A stretch of 64,000 bases of DNA from contig JAIUJO010000086.1 in assembly GCA_023846275.1 (NCBI GenBank), positions 992,690-1,056,689 of the forward strand. The letters run 5' to 3'. Source of the stretch: Vanilla planifolia. Taxonomy: Eukaryota; Streptophyta; Magnoliopsida; Asparagales; Orchidaceae. Position numbers and translations under genes: made by a program. Under the pieces are notes generated by a model. The model was given only the letters and a program-made list of their open reading frames with translations, had not been told where the DNA came from and ran no database searches. This document shows, one piece after another, positions 51,546-63,269 of the stretch (position 1 is the first letter of the stretch; the number at the start of each line of letters is the position of its first letter).

Positions 51546-54500
51546 ATTTTTTTTACCTTTTGCTTTTTTACATATTACCGGTTTAACACAAACATAGCCT
51601 TAAAGAAAGTGTTTTGCATTAACATTTTAGTTCAAATTGGTTATGATGTAGCACAAAATAAATATTATACCTTTTGAATAAAGTTATTTACTTACAATCA
51701 TAAGAAATATTCATAATAATGTTATGAATTTTTCAAATAATTTTCTCTTCCTTAAATCAAATTTTTGGGCAAAATAGTTGTGAAGGATTTTGCCTAAATG
51801 AAAATTATTGACTCATGAACGTTGGGGTGTACTTGATCATGCTCCCAAATGAGACTTTGCAAATTTTAAAAAAATAATGTAATTTTGTTATAGAGGATCT
51901 ACTCTATGACGTTAAGCTTATGCAATAAAGAACTTCTCTAATCAACACAACAATATACTTTGATACAACTTGTTCACTATTCTATGTAACTAGAGGAGGA
52001 AAATTGGAATTAATAAATTTTTTAAATTATCTAAAATCTTGCTAGATCTTTATTTTTAGCATTTTTTCATAAAAAGAAAATATGAAGAAAAGTGTAATAT
52101 AGTAAATCACTTAAAAGTTTTAAGATATTCAACCATTAGAGCATAATGAACATCCACCCTACAAAATTCTATAACCTAAACAATATAATCACTCCTTCAC
52201 CTAACATGAGTGGTGCCAGAAGGCTTTGGATCGACAATCTTCTATCAAACAAATGTGTTTCCAATCCTCTAACAAAAAGAATACAAGCAGTATTTACCTC
52301 AATAACACACTTTACTCGAAGCCTATGAGTAAACTCTTCCAGTTTCTACTAAAAAAAGGGCTTACTTTTGAGCTAAATGTTGTGGCACCATAATGCCTCA
52401 ATGTAAGGTTGATAGTCATCTGCTCATTAGAAGGTTTTTTGTTAAGATCTTTCCTTACTCACAAGTAGAGCCAATGGATTTTTCAAGAATGTAGTCACAA
52501 CAAAATTAAGAAAACATTAACCCTAATTTAATTGCGTAGATATGCAGTAAATATTACTAATAAATTAAGATTGAAAGTTGCAAAAGAAAATCATGAGGCT
52601 TTTATGATCTTGATGGTATGAAAGTGCTTTGTTATGGCAATAAAGGAATGCATTTCAACATAATCCAAAAAAAATATTTCAATTAAAGTTCCATGAAAGA
52701 CCACCAATTAAATGAAATAATTCTAGATTGTTGAATACTATTGAAATCCATCAAACTTTTCTTAACCATAGTGTGGGAGAAAAATGAGCCCCATTTTTAG
52801 GAATTTTAATCCTCATAATTTAATCCAAATGGTTGCATGAAAATTAAGTAAAACTTACTTTTCCCCCACAATACACAAAAATCTTCATAGATTTCTTATT
52901 CTAAACATATTGTTTACCCAACATATGAATACCTTACATCACTAAGACTTTCTGCACATGAATTACCATATAGAAGCTACATCTAGAAGAGTATTCATCA
53001 ACCCAATTCCACTCATTGATGAGAACACGCATCACATGTCTCCTATGCATGTTGGCATTCTGCATTGCATTACCAACTTATACTACTCACTAGCACAATC
53101 GATGGCCATGAAATTTTATTTTTGATACTGAGTATTGTGTATCTTACCAGTCAGGTAAATTTCATAACGTTATCCCAACAAATGTTTGCAATAGACTTTA
53201 TCTTATGTGTAATTCTAAATTATCATTTTAAATTTATTTTAGTCAATTCAAACAAGTGTTAAAATCAACCAGATGAAGCTTAACATGTGATGTATATGTA
53301 CTATAACATATTGATGTTTTTTGATCTCTGCTACAAAAGTGATGCATAAGTCAAGTCGAGTGAAGCTATGATAAGTATGGTATGATCTTAACGTGAATCT
53401 TTTATATAACAAAATTATCTTATTTGTTAAAATGGGTTAAGCTTTTTCTAAATAACTTCACAAATGATATGATGAATAATAATGATATAACTAATAAGTT
53501 CAATATGCAATCCATGAATAAGGATTGTTAACAATATAATTTATCAATTTAGGGCTGTCTTATAAAAATTTATCTACTCTTAACACATATATTCAACTAT
53601 ATTTTTCAATTAATTTCATGCACAAAAGATTCCTATGAATTACATTGATGTGCATTTGTAAGCTCTTAGTTCTTATATGATAAGCATTAATGCAGTCTCT
53701 AATTTTGACCCACCATTAGGCCTCATGGGATTCTTTGATACCATCTTTTAGTTTAAGGCCATTATGATACTTTTTGTAAGGTCTAGAATTCAACTCACTA
53801 AATGTCAGGTAAGTAAACTAATGATGGGGTGAATTTTGAATTATTAGAATATTCAATTATTAAAATTTTGAAATACTTTGATAGACTATAATAATGGATC
53901 CCAAACATTACATGGAATGATTACAATAATTGAGGAATCATGAAATAAGAAAGGTAAATATCCACTAAAGAGATGTGTTGGTCAAATATGACATGGTTTA
54001 CCCATCAAAACTATGGACTTTATTGACCCGTAAGTTGCCAAGCTTAAGGCTATCAATACTTATCTGCTCCTTCATAAGTGGAGAAAATTTTGCAATTGCT
54101 ATTTGCATAAGTTAAAGAATAAAATGCTCTCTACATTTTCATGAACCAAAAAATTTCCCACATTACCTTTTTCTTACAAGAACTCAATCCTCATTTGTTC
54201 ATTTTGCTGTCAAACAAAACCAAACAATATCTAGACACTAAGCCCTAAGAGTGTCCTTCCTTTCCCAAAAAAACCACTAGAGTGGGACTTCCTTTCTCTT
54301 AATCCAAGTTAGAAGGAAATAAAGAGCACAATAATTATAATTCTTAAAAAGAAAAAATAATAACATTCAAGGAACCCTTTTTTAGATATAAAATAATTAG
54401 TCATAACATAATGCTTAGATCATTATTACTAAAGAATATTTTCAAATTATTTTATGTAGAATGTTGTGTTATAGCTCTTTTAAGACCTTCCAAAATCACA

Positions 54501-54785
54501 TCTAAACTTTTGCAAGAAAAATGTTTAACTAAAGTATTACTAAAGTCTAGAAAAAGAATGTAGTTTTTTGTGAAAAGCACTTTATAATTTTTCAAATTAA
54601 TAATTGAAATAAAAATTTCATGTTGAGTATTAAAATATATATTTTGTCTTTTACACATAAGTAGTATTTGTTGTCGTAGTGAGTATATAAGTTTAGCCTT
54701 GCAATCAAATTGTTATCCTTACATTTCCTTACTGTTTACTTCAATGCTTGAGTGCAATGTGATAATTTCTAAACTAATTGCTAAG

Positions 54786-54893
54786 CTAAACATTATACCT
54801 ATTTATATGTTCATTAGCCTTATCAAATTACTCACTTCCTTCAACTTTTATTTTCTTAGTTCAACAAACTAAACATTATACCTATTTATATGT
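54786..54893. repeat. Exact 25-bp direct repeat
   Basis: The same 25 bases (starting CTAAACATTATACCTATTTA) occur at 54,786-54,810 and 54,869-54,893, a shift of 83 bases, with no similarity between the flanks that I can see beyond a few bases. Confidence 0.9.
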
Positions 54894-56249
54894 GGATTTG
54901 GCTCAAGTTTTATTCTTATTCATTAAATTATTTGACCCACATTACAAAATGCTATCATATTGAACATGAAATTCCTTTGAAATGGTTTTATGGTCATCAC
55001 ATAAAAAGTCAAGTTGATGATAAACTTTTTTCTTTCTATTAGATATAAACCTTGAATGATCTATGATGCATTAGATTGAACATCAATGATTAATCAATTT
55101 TTTTGATGGACCATCAACAAATCCACATCCTAGAATTTGAATATTGCCATTGATTCTAATCTAACTTGGTGGTTCATTACCCATAAAAAAATTAAATTAG
55201 GTAGCTAATTAGCTTACAAAAAGCAAAATGAAATTTGGATTCTTTTAGTAATTTTTATTTATAAAAAATAATTTTGTACTACTTGTTTTTCATAGAAAGT
55301 TTCTTAACAAAATCTTTAATTTTTTAAGATGAAATATATTCACAAATTTTTAAATATTTTTTTCATTTGAAGGTTAATATTTTTGTACACCAAAATTAAA
55401 GATTTTTTGTTGGAGGCTTTTCATTATTCCTAGTATTTAAAGCTTTCACATCAAGAAAGGAAATAAGTTTATATTCATCCCAGTTAATACTTAAAATGAA
55501 TTGAAAGTGCATGGCTGAAACAAGGTGCAATTATAGTTCATGAACAATCTCTAGTAAAAAATAATTTATCTGTTACATAAGTACTCACTAATGCAAATAA
55601 TTTCTTGAATAAAAACTCATGTTATTCTTTGGGAACTTAAAAATCTTCCACATCCTCAAGCTTATTTTATATCATTCGTACCACTTTTGTAAGTTGTACT
55701 CTAGCATTAGTTCACACCATAGGATAAGAATAATTACTTATAACTTTCCAGTTTTCTAAATAAAACATCATGCACTAGATATACCATAAAATAAAAAAAA
55801 TAAGCTACTTTAATAGTTTGGTGTGTTCAAAATCATATTTAGCCTTCAGAGCACATGGTGTGAAGGATACCAAAATTTTCATGATTCTATATCTAAATGT
55901 GAGAAAATATTACAACATAGAATTGTCTATAATAGATTAAGGCTGCCTTAATGTATACATGTAACACTTACTGATGCATATAACACTTAATTGGGGTGAG
56001 TGAAATAAGTTTGAAAATTTTTCAGAATTCACACATTTAAAACAAAATTGTTTTTGAATTGTGGTCAATAATTTCACAAAAAATATATTATTAAATATTA
56101 ATGAATAGTATGTGAAAAGAATGAAGCAAAAAATTATTTAATTTGTTTTGGTTGTTACCAAATAAATGAACATCTACAACTAATTCAGTTAGGCCTAACT
56201 TACCAAAACCTTTCACTCCTTTGTCATAGTTAGTAAAGAAGCCATCACA

Positions 56250-57372
56250 TGATCTAACATATTTTTGGAATTTAGGCACAACCACCTCCCGTGAGATGTG
56301 TTTGGCTAGAGCAATATTATTTTTATGAGATATTTGTTTGCCCAAAGTAAAACGTCATGTAAGTTGATATGCTAAACATATTTTTAGCTCATAAAAAATT
56401 GAGAAGTGCTAAGGGTCAAGCAATATATTCAAACAAAGGCTTACCCAAGAATATTATAGGTTTAGAATTTTAAATCTTATAAACAATGGCTAAGTAAAAT
56501 ATTTTTTAAAGGATAAAGACTTGCACTGATCTTTAATATTAGGGATGACAACCAAAATAAAAAATAGTTCTAAGAACCCACAACATGAATGCTCATATTA
56601 GTGGTGAAGTGGCATTGTAGACACATAAGTGATGTTCTTAGAAAGCCAAAAAAATCAATCATTCACTTGGATAAACTAGAAGTTGGGATTAGATATAATT
56701 AACCTAAAATTTGAAATAAGTGATTAAAAAATTTCTTGGTGATTTGATAATTTTGTGAATGCTAGATAATGAATTAGGATCTTCTTTTTTGAGCCACTTG
56801 TTATCATTCATGGGGCACCTATTAAAATACATTATTGGATAGATTGTACATGTCACAGTGTTATTGATCAAGATTAAAGATAACACTTTATTACTTCATT
56901 CAAATTGTGATACTTAAAACATGGTTGAGATGGCCGAATAGGTTAGGATGGGTGGGCAATGGTTACAAATGTTCGTGATAATGGTCATAGACTATGAATA
57001 GTATTGAAAATTACTCCAAAACTTTATTTTAAGCCTTTCTAAGGACATTTTCAAACAAAATTTGTATTGATAGAATTATAGGTCATCTATAAGGATGTCT
57101 TTTGCTAAATTTAAAGCTAAAAATCTAAAAAGTTATAAATACATATTCAAATAACTTAAATTAAAATGTAGATATTAATCACTACACAAATGAAGGAAAA
57201 GCAAACTAAAAAATTCAACAAATAATAGTTTGCTATAATTGACACCACCAATGACAATGATAATAAAAATTAATAAGTAAACTGGTAAATATTGGCATTA
57301 TTTTAAGTCTAAATAAGAGTAGTACACCACAAAGTTGATCCTTTACATGAAGTATGGGATGCTACTACATCA
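56250..57372 (-). repeat. Gypsy 3' LTR
   Basis: Aligned by eye with the sequence at 63.27-64.0 kb over more than 600 bases. Examples are GTGATTTGATAATTTTGTGA (56,739) against GTGATTTGATGCTCTTGTAA (63,796), and TTACTTCATTCAAATTGTGA (56,891) against TTATTTCATTCAAATTATAT (63,947). The right edge at 57,372 is inferred from the adjacent polypurine tract, giving an LTR that begins TGATGTAGTAGC on the - strand. The left edge is uncertain by about 150 bases. Confidence 0.7.
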
Positions 57373-57383
57373 CTCTCCCTTGG
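57373..57383 (-). promoter_or_regulatory. Polypurine tract of gypsy element
   Basis: The - strand reads CCAAGGGAGAG immediately before TGATGTAG. Purine-rich and positioned between the integrase tail and the LTR, as required for the plus-strand primer. Confidence 0.6.
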
Positions 57384-57399
57384 TTGGAAAGAGCTTAAT

Positions 57400-58800
57400 G
57401 TTGTAGAGCTATAGTGAAATCTCTGATACTTCTTTAACATCTCTTTGTTCAGTAATGAATCTTCTACCCAATAATCCAAGAATCATTAGATGGGGGCTGG
57501 CCTCACCAACGAACCAAAAATCTTCATTATGCTTAATTCTATGTTAAAATTGTTTGATTATCTATGATTTGCTCAACTTGACTATCAAGTCACTAAATGT
57601 GACTAAATGTATTGGTTGGAAAGGTTTACTTGGCTATAATATCGAAGGCTCAAAAGACTAACTATGTATATGGTATGGTTCTTTATAAGTAACAGTATCT
57701 TGAATATTAAAGATTGTGTTAGTTTCATGATCTTCAATTAAATCGAAAGCATACAAGCTAATGCCTGATCTTTTTTACAATTTTAAATGGTCTAACATTA
57801 TGGGCATTTAATTTTATAAGAGTTAATAGTTGGAATCTCTCGAAATTCACACAAATCTTCACATAATCATCCTCAATAAATTCTCTATGGGTTCTACGAG
57901 CCTCTACAAGCCATTTATATATTTCATTATTTAAATTAATCTGTTCATTAAAACGTCGATGTGATGACAAAATATTATGAGTAAAAGACTGAAACCCAAT
58001 GTTTTATTTTTTAAGAAAATTGAATGGATAACATCAAAATGTCCTAGGTTGAAACATGTTCTATTATTAGGCTATAAAGAAGATTAATGTGGCTTTAGTT
58101 TACAACTTCTATTTGCACATCTATCTAGGATGTTAAGTTAATAAAAACTTAAGTTTCATTCCTATTATGAGACAAAGTGATTTTTAAAAGTAGTTAATAA
58201 ATCTGATATCATAATCTAAATAATTATTTAAGATACACCATGTAGTTCCACAACTTAATCAAGAAATATCTTTACAATATGTGAGACAACTAATGAATTA
58301 TGGTAGTGCATGAAATGAGCCATTTTAAATAATATATGATAAACTACAAATACACTTTTTCTAATGGTTTTGGGTAATCCTATTACAAAGCCAATAATTA
58401 TATATTACTATGGTCATTGTGGCATAGATAGTGATGCATATGCACTTTGGACATAATTACATATTTTAGCGATGACACAAGTTCTAGATTAGAAATAATC
58501 GACATATCTTGCTCGGGCTATCTTGGAGAATACAATAGATTAGTCACATCACTTATGGTTTTGGCTTGACCATAATGTCTAGCAACAAATCTAGTATGTA
58601 TTTGCTAAATAGGGAAATCCTTAAGAGATGTGTGGGGAATGCAAAGCTTTGATCACCATAAAAAACCATTTTTCAAATAATAATCACAAGAAATGTATTA
58701 TGAAAAGTATTGACTACTTCATAAGTATGACCTAGGTTCTAACAATCACTATACAAATTCTTGACACATTGAAATCAAGGAAGACTTACAGTCATTGTTG
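57400..58800 (-). pseudogene. Gypsy integrase with C-terminal tail
   Basis: Integrase inserts element DNA into the genome. On the - strand the N-terminal part near 58,660-58,540 reads LCIPHTSLKDFPI and ARHYGQAKTISDV, the plant gypsy 'CIP..SLR......H.GG..GH.G..KT' zinc-binding region with Cys/His residues degraded. The core start reads GFVIGLPKTIRK and FKMAHFMHYHNS near 58,390-58,300 ('DF..GLP.T......VVVDRFSKMAHFI'), then VELHGVS near 58,245. The C-terminal part at 57,970-57,758 reads FIEDDYVKICVNFERF and KLNAHNVRPFKIVKKI ('GD.V...L..ER.P.....KL..R..GPFKI'), then SLYAFDLIEDHETN and FNIQDTVTYKEPYH. A Trp-containing stretch after it is compatible with a decayed chromodomain. Confidence 0.85.
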
Positions 58801-58828
58801 GAAGTAAAAAATCATCATGACTTAATGC

Positions 58829-59470
58829 ATTTGCGGCTTTATTCTCCACTCTCGCCTTATGTCTTAAAACAAAAGTTAATTTCTTATAAATATTCGAACC
58901 ATTTACCATGCTAATGACGTAAATTAATTTGACAAAAATAAAGAATATAGTAGGTTGAATATTCTTAAATTAAGGTGCTTCATAACAAAAATAAGGAACA
59001 AATTCTTAGCATAATAGATAGTGTCTCCAATATCTTAGTGATTCAACTATCACATAATGTTGTTTTTCATAAGAGTATTTCTTCCATTTGCATTTACATT
59101 TTGATTGATGAATGAGATATAAGGGGAACTTTTAGTCAAGACTACACTAATGCCAATTCCTTAAGCACAAATAACTTCAAAGAGTTGTTGAATAGTCTAT
59201 TAATCTAAGGATTGGAGCTAAACTCATAATTTCTTTTAATTTAGCAAAGCTACTTTTACCACTTTTCCTAAGTTAATGCCACCCTTTTTACTACAATCTA
59301 TAATTAACTAGGATCGGCTTACTCCTCGCTTGATTCATTGATAAAAGTGGTGAAGCCGTGAAAGCCATAAGCTTAACGTAAATTACTTGAAGATGGCCAT
59401 TCAAAAATAGATTTTATCTTTTTAGGATTAGTAAATAATTCTTCTTTTGAAACTTTAAAACCTTTGATTG
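58829..59470 (-). pseudogene. Gypsy RT thumb and RNase H (unit A)
   Basis: After RT, the - strand reads a 'VSIKGFKVSKEELFTNPKK' connection piece near 59,480-59,430 and EWPSSSNLR with YGFHGF near 59,400-59,350, matching 'G....P.K..A...WP.P.....VRSF.GL..FYR'. LKEIMSLAPIL near 59,240 is the 'LK..L..APVL' entry to RNase H. KYSYEKQHYVIVESLRYWRH near 59,095-59,030 matches 'YS.YEKE..A.V.AL..WR.YL'. KKLTFVLRHKARVENKAANA near 58,890-58,830 matches 'F...Y..G..N.VADALSR'. The catalytic acidic residues are only partly traceable, and the reading shifts frame repeatedly. Confidence 0.85.
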
Positions 59471-59499
59471 ACACTCCTTCCACAGAAATTAACAATTTC

Positions 59500-59980
59500 T
59501 ATGACTAACAAAAAAATGTTGGTCACATATTGTAGTGCATTCCTATCTAAGATGTCTTAACTATTCAAATGTTTATGGCTACAAACTAATATATAATATA
59601 AAAAGACAACTACAAAATGACCAAGATAAGAGCACAAAACGTAAGACATATGTCTCATATATGTACTTGGCACATTCAACAATATAAATGACATAATTAA
59701 CCATCCAAATAGTCCACCTTTTCTATTAAAAGTAGTCATACATTCATCACTAAGATGATTCAAACATTATAGTATCCACTGTTCAGTTCTATTTTATAAA
59801 ATATGGTTGCTCACACTATTTGATCTAATAAATCATTGACTGTAGGAATTGGAAACCTGTAGTTAATCATTATTTTGTTAATGGCGTGACAATATATGCA
59901 CATGGACCAAGTTTCATCACTTTTTAGAGCAACAAAAGTGAGGAAATCACATCCTCTAACATTTTTCTTTACAAATTTGA
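59500..59980 (-). pseudogene. Gypsy reverse transcriptase (unit A)
   Basis: An open 68-codon piece (59,763-59,557) reads DECMTTFNRKGGLFGWLIMS, then a VPSTYMRHMSYVL stretch and GHFVVVFLYYILVCSHKH. This is the central part of plant gypsy RT: the 'W.TAF.T..GL.EWLVMPFGL.NAPSTF...M' block followed by the catalytic strand. The catalytic box, normally YFDD or YIDD, reads FLYY, so both aspartates are gone. Upstream, ALKSDETWSMCI near 59,920 fits the 'KKDG.WRMC.DYR.LN' box and FPIPTVNDLLD near 59,855 fits 'FPIP..DDLLD'. This is the longest recognisable coding block of the element. Confidence 0.9.
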
Positions 59981-60035
59981 TTTGGAAGAACTCATTTAAT
60001 TATCAAGTATAAATTTATTCAATAATTTAGTAAAT

Positions 60036-60632
60036 GTTATAGTAATTGTACAAAACTAGATCAATAATATGACTAATATCTCTTAATAAACGAAACGTTT
60101 ACCAAGTCATCAAGAAGATCTTCACAAGTTCTTTTAACTATGGTTGGACTATGGGTGGTGAGGTGGATATACTAATAAGGATTTTTGTAATTGTCATAAA
60201 CTAGAGAACTTCATCATTGGTTATTCCCACATAATCTTAATTAGTGTAATGACAAATTAGTTTTTCTTTTCTTTTATCTTTTTTTGTAGTATTTAGGCTA
60301 GAAATTATATTTGAGAGAAGTCAATGATATAACATAATCTTTGATTCTTTTAAAAAATTTGCATATTAGCTCTTCCATTTAAGGTAGCATCTAAAATGAT
60401 AACAAAGATCTTTCTAATTTAAGGTAAACTATATACATTGGGATAACATTACACAATAATTTTTCAAAATATTGACCAAACCTTTAAAGAATACAACACA
60501 TTTTTGTTTATAAAATTTGACATTTTGTTGATCCAAAATATTGTGTATGGGTGGAGATGGTCTTTGTTTGTTAAGCCTACTTTTTGGGACTTTTCTAAGA
60601 TATGACAATGACATAACCATCACTATCTAATA
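60036..60632 (-). other. Spacer between RT and gag side in unit A
   Basis: This is the part of unit A upstream of RT on the - strand. The first 450 bases have no counterpart in unit B. The open piece at 60,623-60,429 (KQRPSPPIHNILDQQNVKFY) aligns with 61,790-61,925 of unit B, so both units keep this spacer end. Protease might be expected here, but I recognise no aspartic-protease DSG/DTG motif. Confidence 0.5.
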
Positions 60633-61925
60633 CATTTGTAGCTTTATTCCCACTCTTATCTTATGTTTTTAAACAAAAGTGAATGCTTGCAAATATTGAA
60701 ACCATTTATTATGCTAATGAATTAAATTCATTTGACCAAAATAAAGAATACAATAGGCTAAATATTCTTGAATTAAAGTGCTTCGAGACTAAAATGTAGA
60801 ACAAATTCTTGGGATAATAGATAGTGTTTTCAGTATCTTAGTGATTAAACTATCAAATAATGTTAATTTTTTTAGGATTCTACCAATGCTTGCTCCTCAA
60901 GCAAAAGTGAATTCCAAAGAGTTGAAAAATCTTGTATTATAAGGACTAGTGCTTCAGTCACTGCTTCTTTTAATTTAGTAAGTCAACTACTACCAATTGT
61001 CATAAGTTAAACTATACCTTTTCAATATAATCTAGAATTAAGGCTGCAATCTTGTTAAGTCCTCGAACGTACCAGAGATAAAAAGTGGGAATGCTATGAA
61101 AACTATGAACTTGATGTACATTAGTTTGAGTTGGCCGCTCAAAAATGGGTTTTATCTTTTTAGTATTAGTAATTAGTCATTCTTTTGGAATTGTAGAACC
61201 TTTGAATGACATTCTTTGAATGAAAAATAACAATTCTAACGGATAGGAAATAAATGTTTCTCATGTAATGTAGTGCATAATTGTTTAAGATGTCCTAATT
61301 ATTCAAGTATGCTATGGCTATAAACTAATAGTTAACTACAAAATGACCTTGATAAGGACAAAAAGCTATGCCATAAGTCTCACAAATGTACTTGGTGCAT
61401 TCAACAATGTGAATGGCATCATAACCATTCATATAGTCTATCTTTTATTTCAAAAGTAGTCTTACATTCATCACTAGGTAGATTCTGACAAAATAGTATC
61501 CACTTTCAATATTTATTTTAGAAAATATTATGGCTCCAACTATTTGAAATAACAAATCACAATGCATAGGAATTCAAAACCTATACTTAATCATTATTTT
61601 GACAATGACATTACTATCTATGCACATGTACTAAGTTTCATCATTTTTTATAGCAAACAATGTGAGGGTAGCACATGCTCTAATACTTTTCCTAATAAAT
61701 CCCTTTTGAGTGAGCCCTTTTACTTATCAAGTAAGATCTTCATGAGCCAATAGATTTGATCGTTAATTTAGTAAAGGAATGCAACACATTTGTGTTTATG
61801 AAAATTGATATCTTGTCGAACAAAGATATTAGGTATGGGTGGAGATGGCCTGTGAATGTTTAAGCTATCTTTTTGGTAGCATTCTTTCATATGATAATGA
61901 TACAACTATTATTATCTATGACAAT
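60633..61925 (-). repeat. Internal tandem duplication, unit B (second RT copy)
   Basis: Second copy of the RT/RNase H segment. In the stretch AATAAAGAATACAATAGGCT (60,740-60,759) and its continuation, about 45 bases differ from unit A at six sites, all transitions. RT readings around 61,590-61,250 parallel those of unit A (for example the 'FPIP'-type and 'W.MAF'-type blocks) but are more broken. A deletion removes about 450 bases relative to unit A between roughly 61,775 and 61,790. Confidence 0.8.
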
Positions 61926-62240
61926 CCTACTAAGTTGGTCTTTAATTCTAATGAAATTATAGAAGACTTTAGTTAATCATCAATCTTTAATTATTCATAG
62001 TGTAATCAAAATGCATCTCATAACGGTTATTGCTTTCTTTCTTTTCCTTTTGTATATTTATGTGGAAAAGGCTTTTAAGACACTAGGTTCTGACATGCAC
62101 TTTCTTCTATCAATGATAACATTGTCCTATTGAAGTAGTAGATGGTTTGTCCAAGGGTTGGATTCAATGACCAGAAGTATTAATGATGGGACATAATTTT
62201 TTTATATAGTAGAAGTAGTAGAATTAGTGGAACTAGTGGG
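61925..62240 (-). other. Unassigned stretch between RT duplication and gag
   Basis: This lies where the gag end, zinc knuckle and protease of a gypsy element should be. No CCHC or DSG/DTG motif could be read on the - strand. Confidence 0.4.
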
Positions 62241-62990
62241 GTGCACTATAGGGGTACGAAGTTGTCATGGGAATCTAACTCTTATAGGTAATTTATATTC
62301 AAAATCGTAGGCCACTTCATATGCCTTTTCCTAAACTACTAATATTTCTCAACTATAGGTCAATTGAATAGTCTCTTTGAGCCTAACCTAAAATCAAAAT
62401 AATGCTACTTGGTCTTGCCCTTAAGAACCACATCATGGCATATAATCCTCAAATTTAGTAATAAATTAGTTAGAAATCTTTTAATTTTAGGATAAACATT
62501 ACCATTTATCCAAAAGTGGACTTAAATAAGAAGTGATTACAAATTTATCTTGCAGGAAAACCTTGAGTTCTTCTCATGATCGCGGTATTGCTCACTTCTC
62601 ATAAGAAATTTACCCTTTTAACTTGCGAACAAATAATCTGGCGTGTGATAGAAGCCCAGGTTTTTATAAATTAGTACTTTTCATGCCTACTAAGATTATA
62701 CCATTCAAAAATATTCTCTATTCTCACTTCCTGAATTTGATATACTCTAGAATCTACACTTTCATAAAATGTTGCAACTCTTATTTTAACCATGTTAGCC
62801 TTGTGATCATTATCTCTATGATTTCTACTATCATGAGTATGTGGGGTTGCTTGTCACCTAGGCTAATATTCATTTGGTTTGGTTTATTTTTGGATGACAT
62901 TTCTTCTTCTTTAGAGTTACTTTTCATAGAACAACTTAATCTATGGGTTTCACCACATCTATTTTCATTACAATGTTCCAATCAATCTAT
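62240..62990 (-). pseudogene. Gypsy gag fragment
   Basis: Gag is the structural protein of the element particle. On the - strand near 62,800-62,670 the translation reads MVKIRVATFYES, DSRVYQIQEVRIENIFEWYN and SRHEKY, matching the plant gypsy gag pattern '.KIP.F.G..DP..YL.WE..VE.IF......E..KV'. An EQYRDHEKNSRFS reading near 62,600 fits '.YYRDL...L..L.QG..SV', and YEVAYDFEYKLPI near 62,330 fits the later helix before the knuckle. A 148-codon open frame on the + strand (62,623-63,069) is antisense to this gag and is not thought to be a gene. Confidence 0.75.
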
Positions 62991-63269
62991 GGATGTTACT
63001 AATGTTGCTCTTATGTCTTGCATAGATTTAATTAGTTCTAAAGTTACATATTATGTTATTAGTCCATAGATGACTATAATGGTCAAGAACCAAACATTCT
63101 AAAGTATTTTGAAGACCTAGGGATCATAAATAATTTGGATTGAAAAAAGTTTGTAATATGGGATGATGAAGATAAAAAGAAACAAACAAATTATGAAATG
63201 TAAAAAGCAAAAGAACATATAAATAAGTAAATGTTATAGCATTAGACTTAAAAATAAGATTTTTTAAAA

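Larger units (their letters stand above)
49970..56250. other. Unassigned intergenic DNA
   Basis: No domain was recognised on either strand over about 6 kb. Short frames at 51,462-51,677 (+), 52,146-52,328 (+), 53,065-53,262 (+) and 54,658-54,452 (-) show no family features. Composition is milder than at 35-42 kb, so much of it is probably older retroelement or LTR sequence beyond recognition. A polypyrimidine tract and a direct repeat are listed separately. Confidence 0.45.
58829..60632 (-). repeat. Internal tandem duplication, unit A (RT/RNase H)
   Basis: Unit A aligns with unit B (60,633-61,925) at its start (CATTTGCGGCTTTATT at 58,829 against CATTTGTAGCTTTATT at 60,633) and through RT. 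The far end at 60,488-60,630 aligns with 61,790-61,925. Unit A holds about 450 bases (60,036-60,488) that are missing from B. Junction at about 60,632. Confidence 0.8.

Noticed and set aside
56091..56345. 84-codon open frame on the - strand as a host gene
   Set aside because: It overlaps the low edge of the gypsy 3' LTR, has no recognised domain, and lacks neighbouring exons.
62623..63069. 148-codon open frame on the + strand, the longest in the window
   Set aside because: It is antisense to the gypsy gag, whose - strand reading matches gag blocks in order. Its own translation has no recognised domain.
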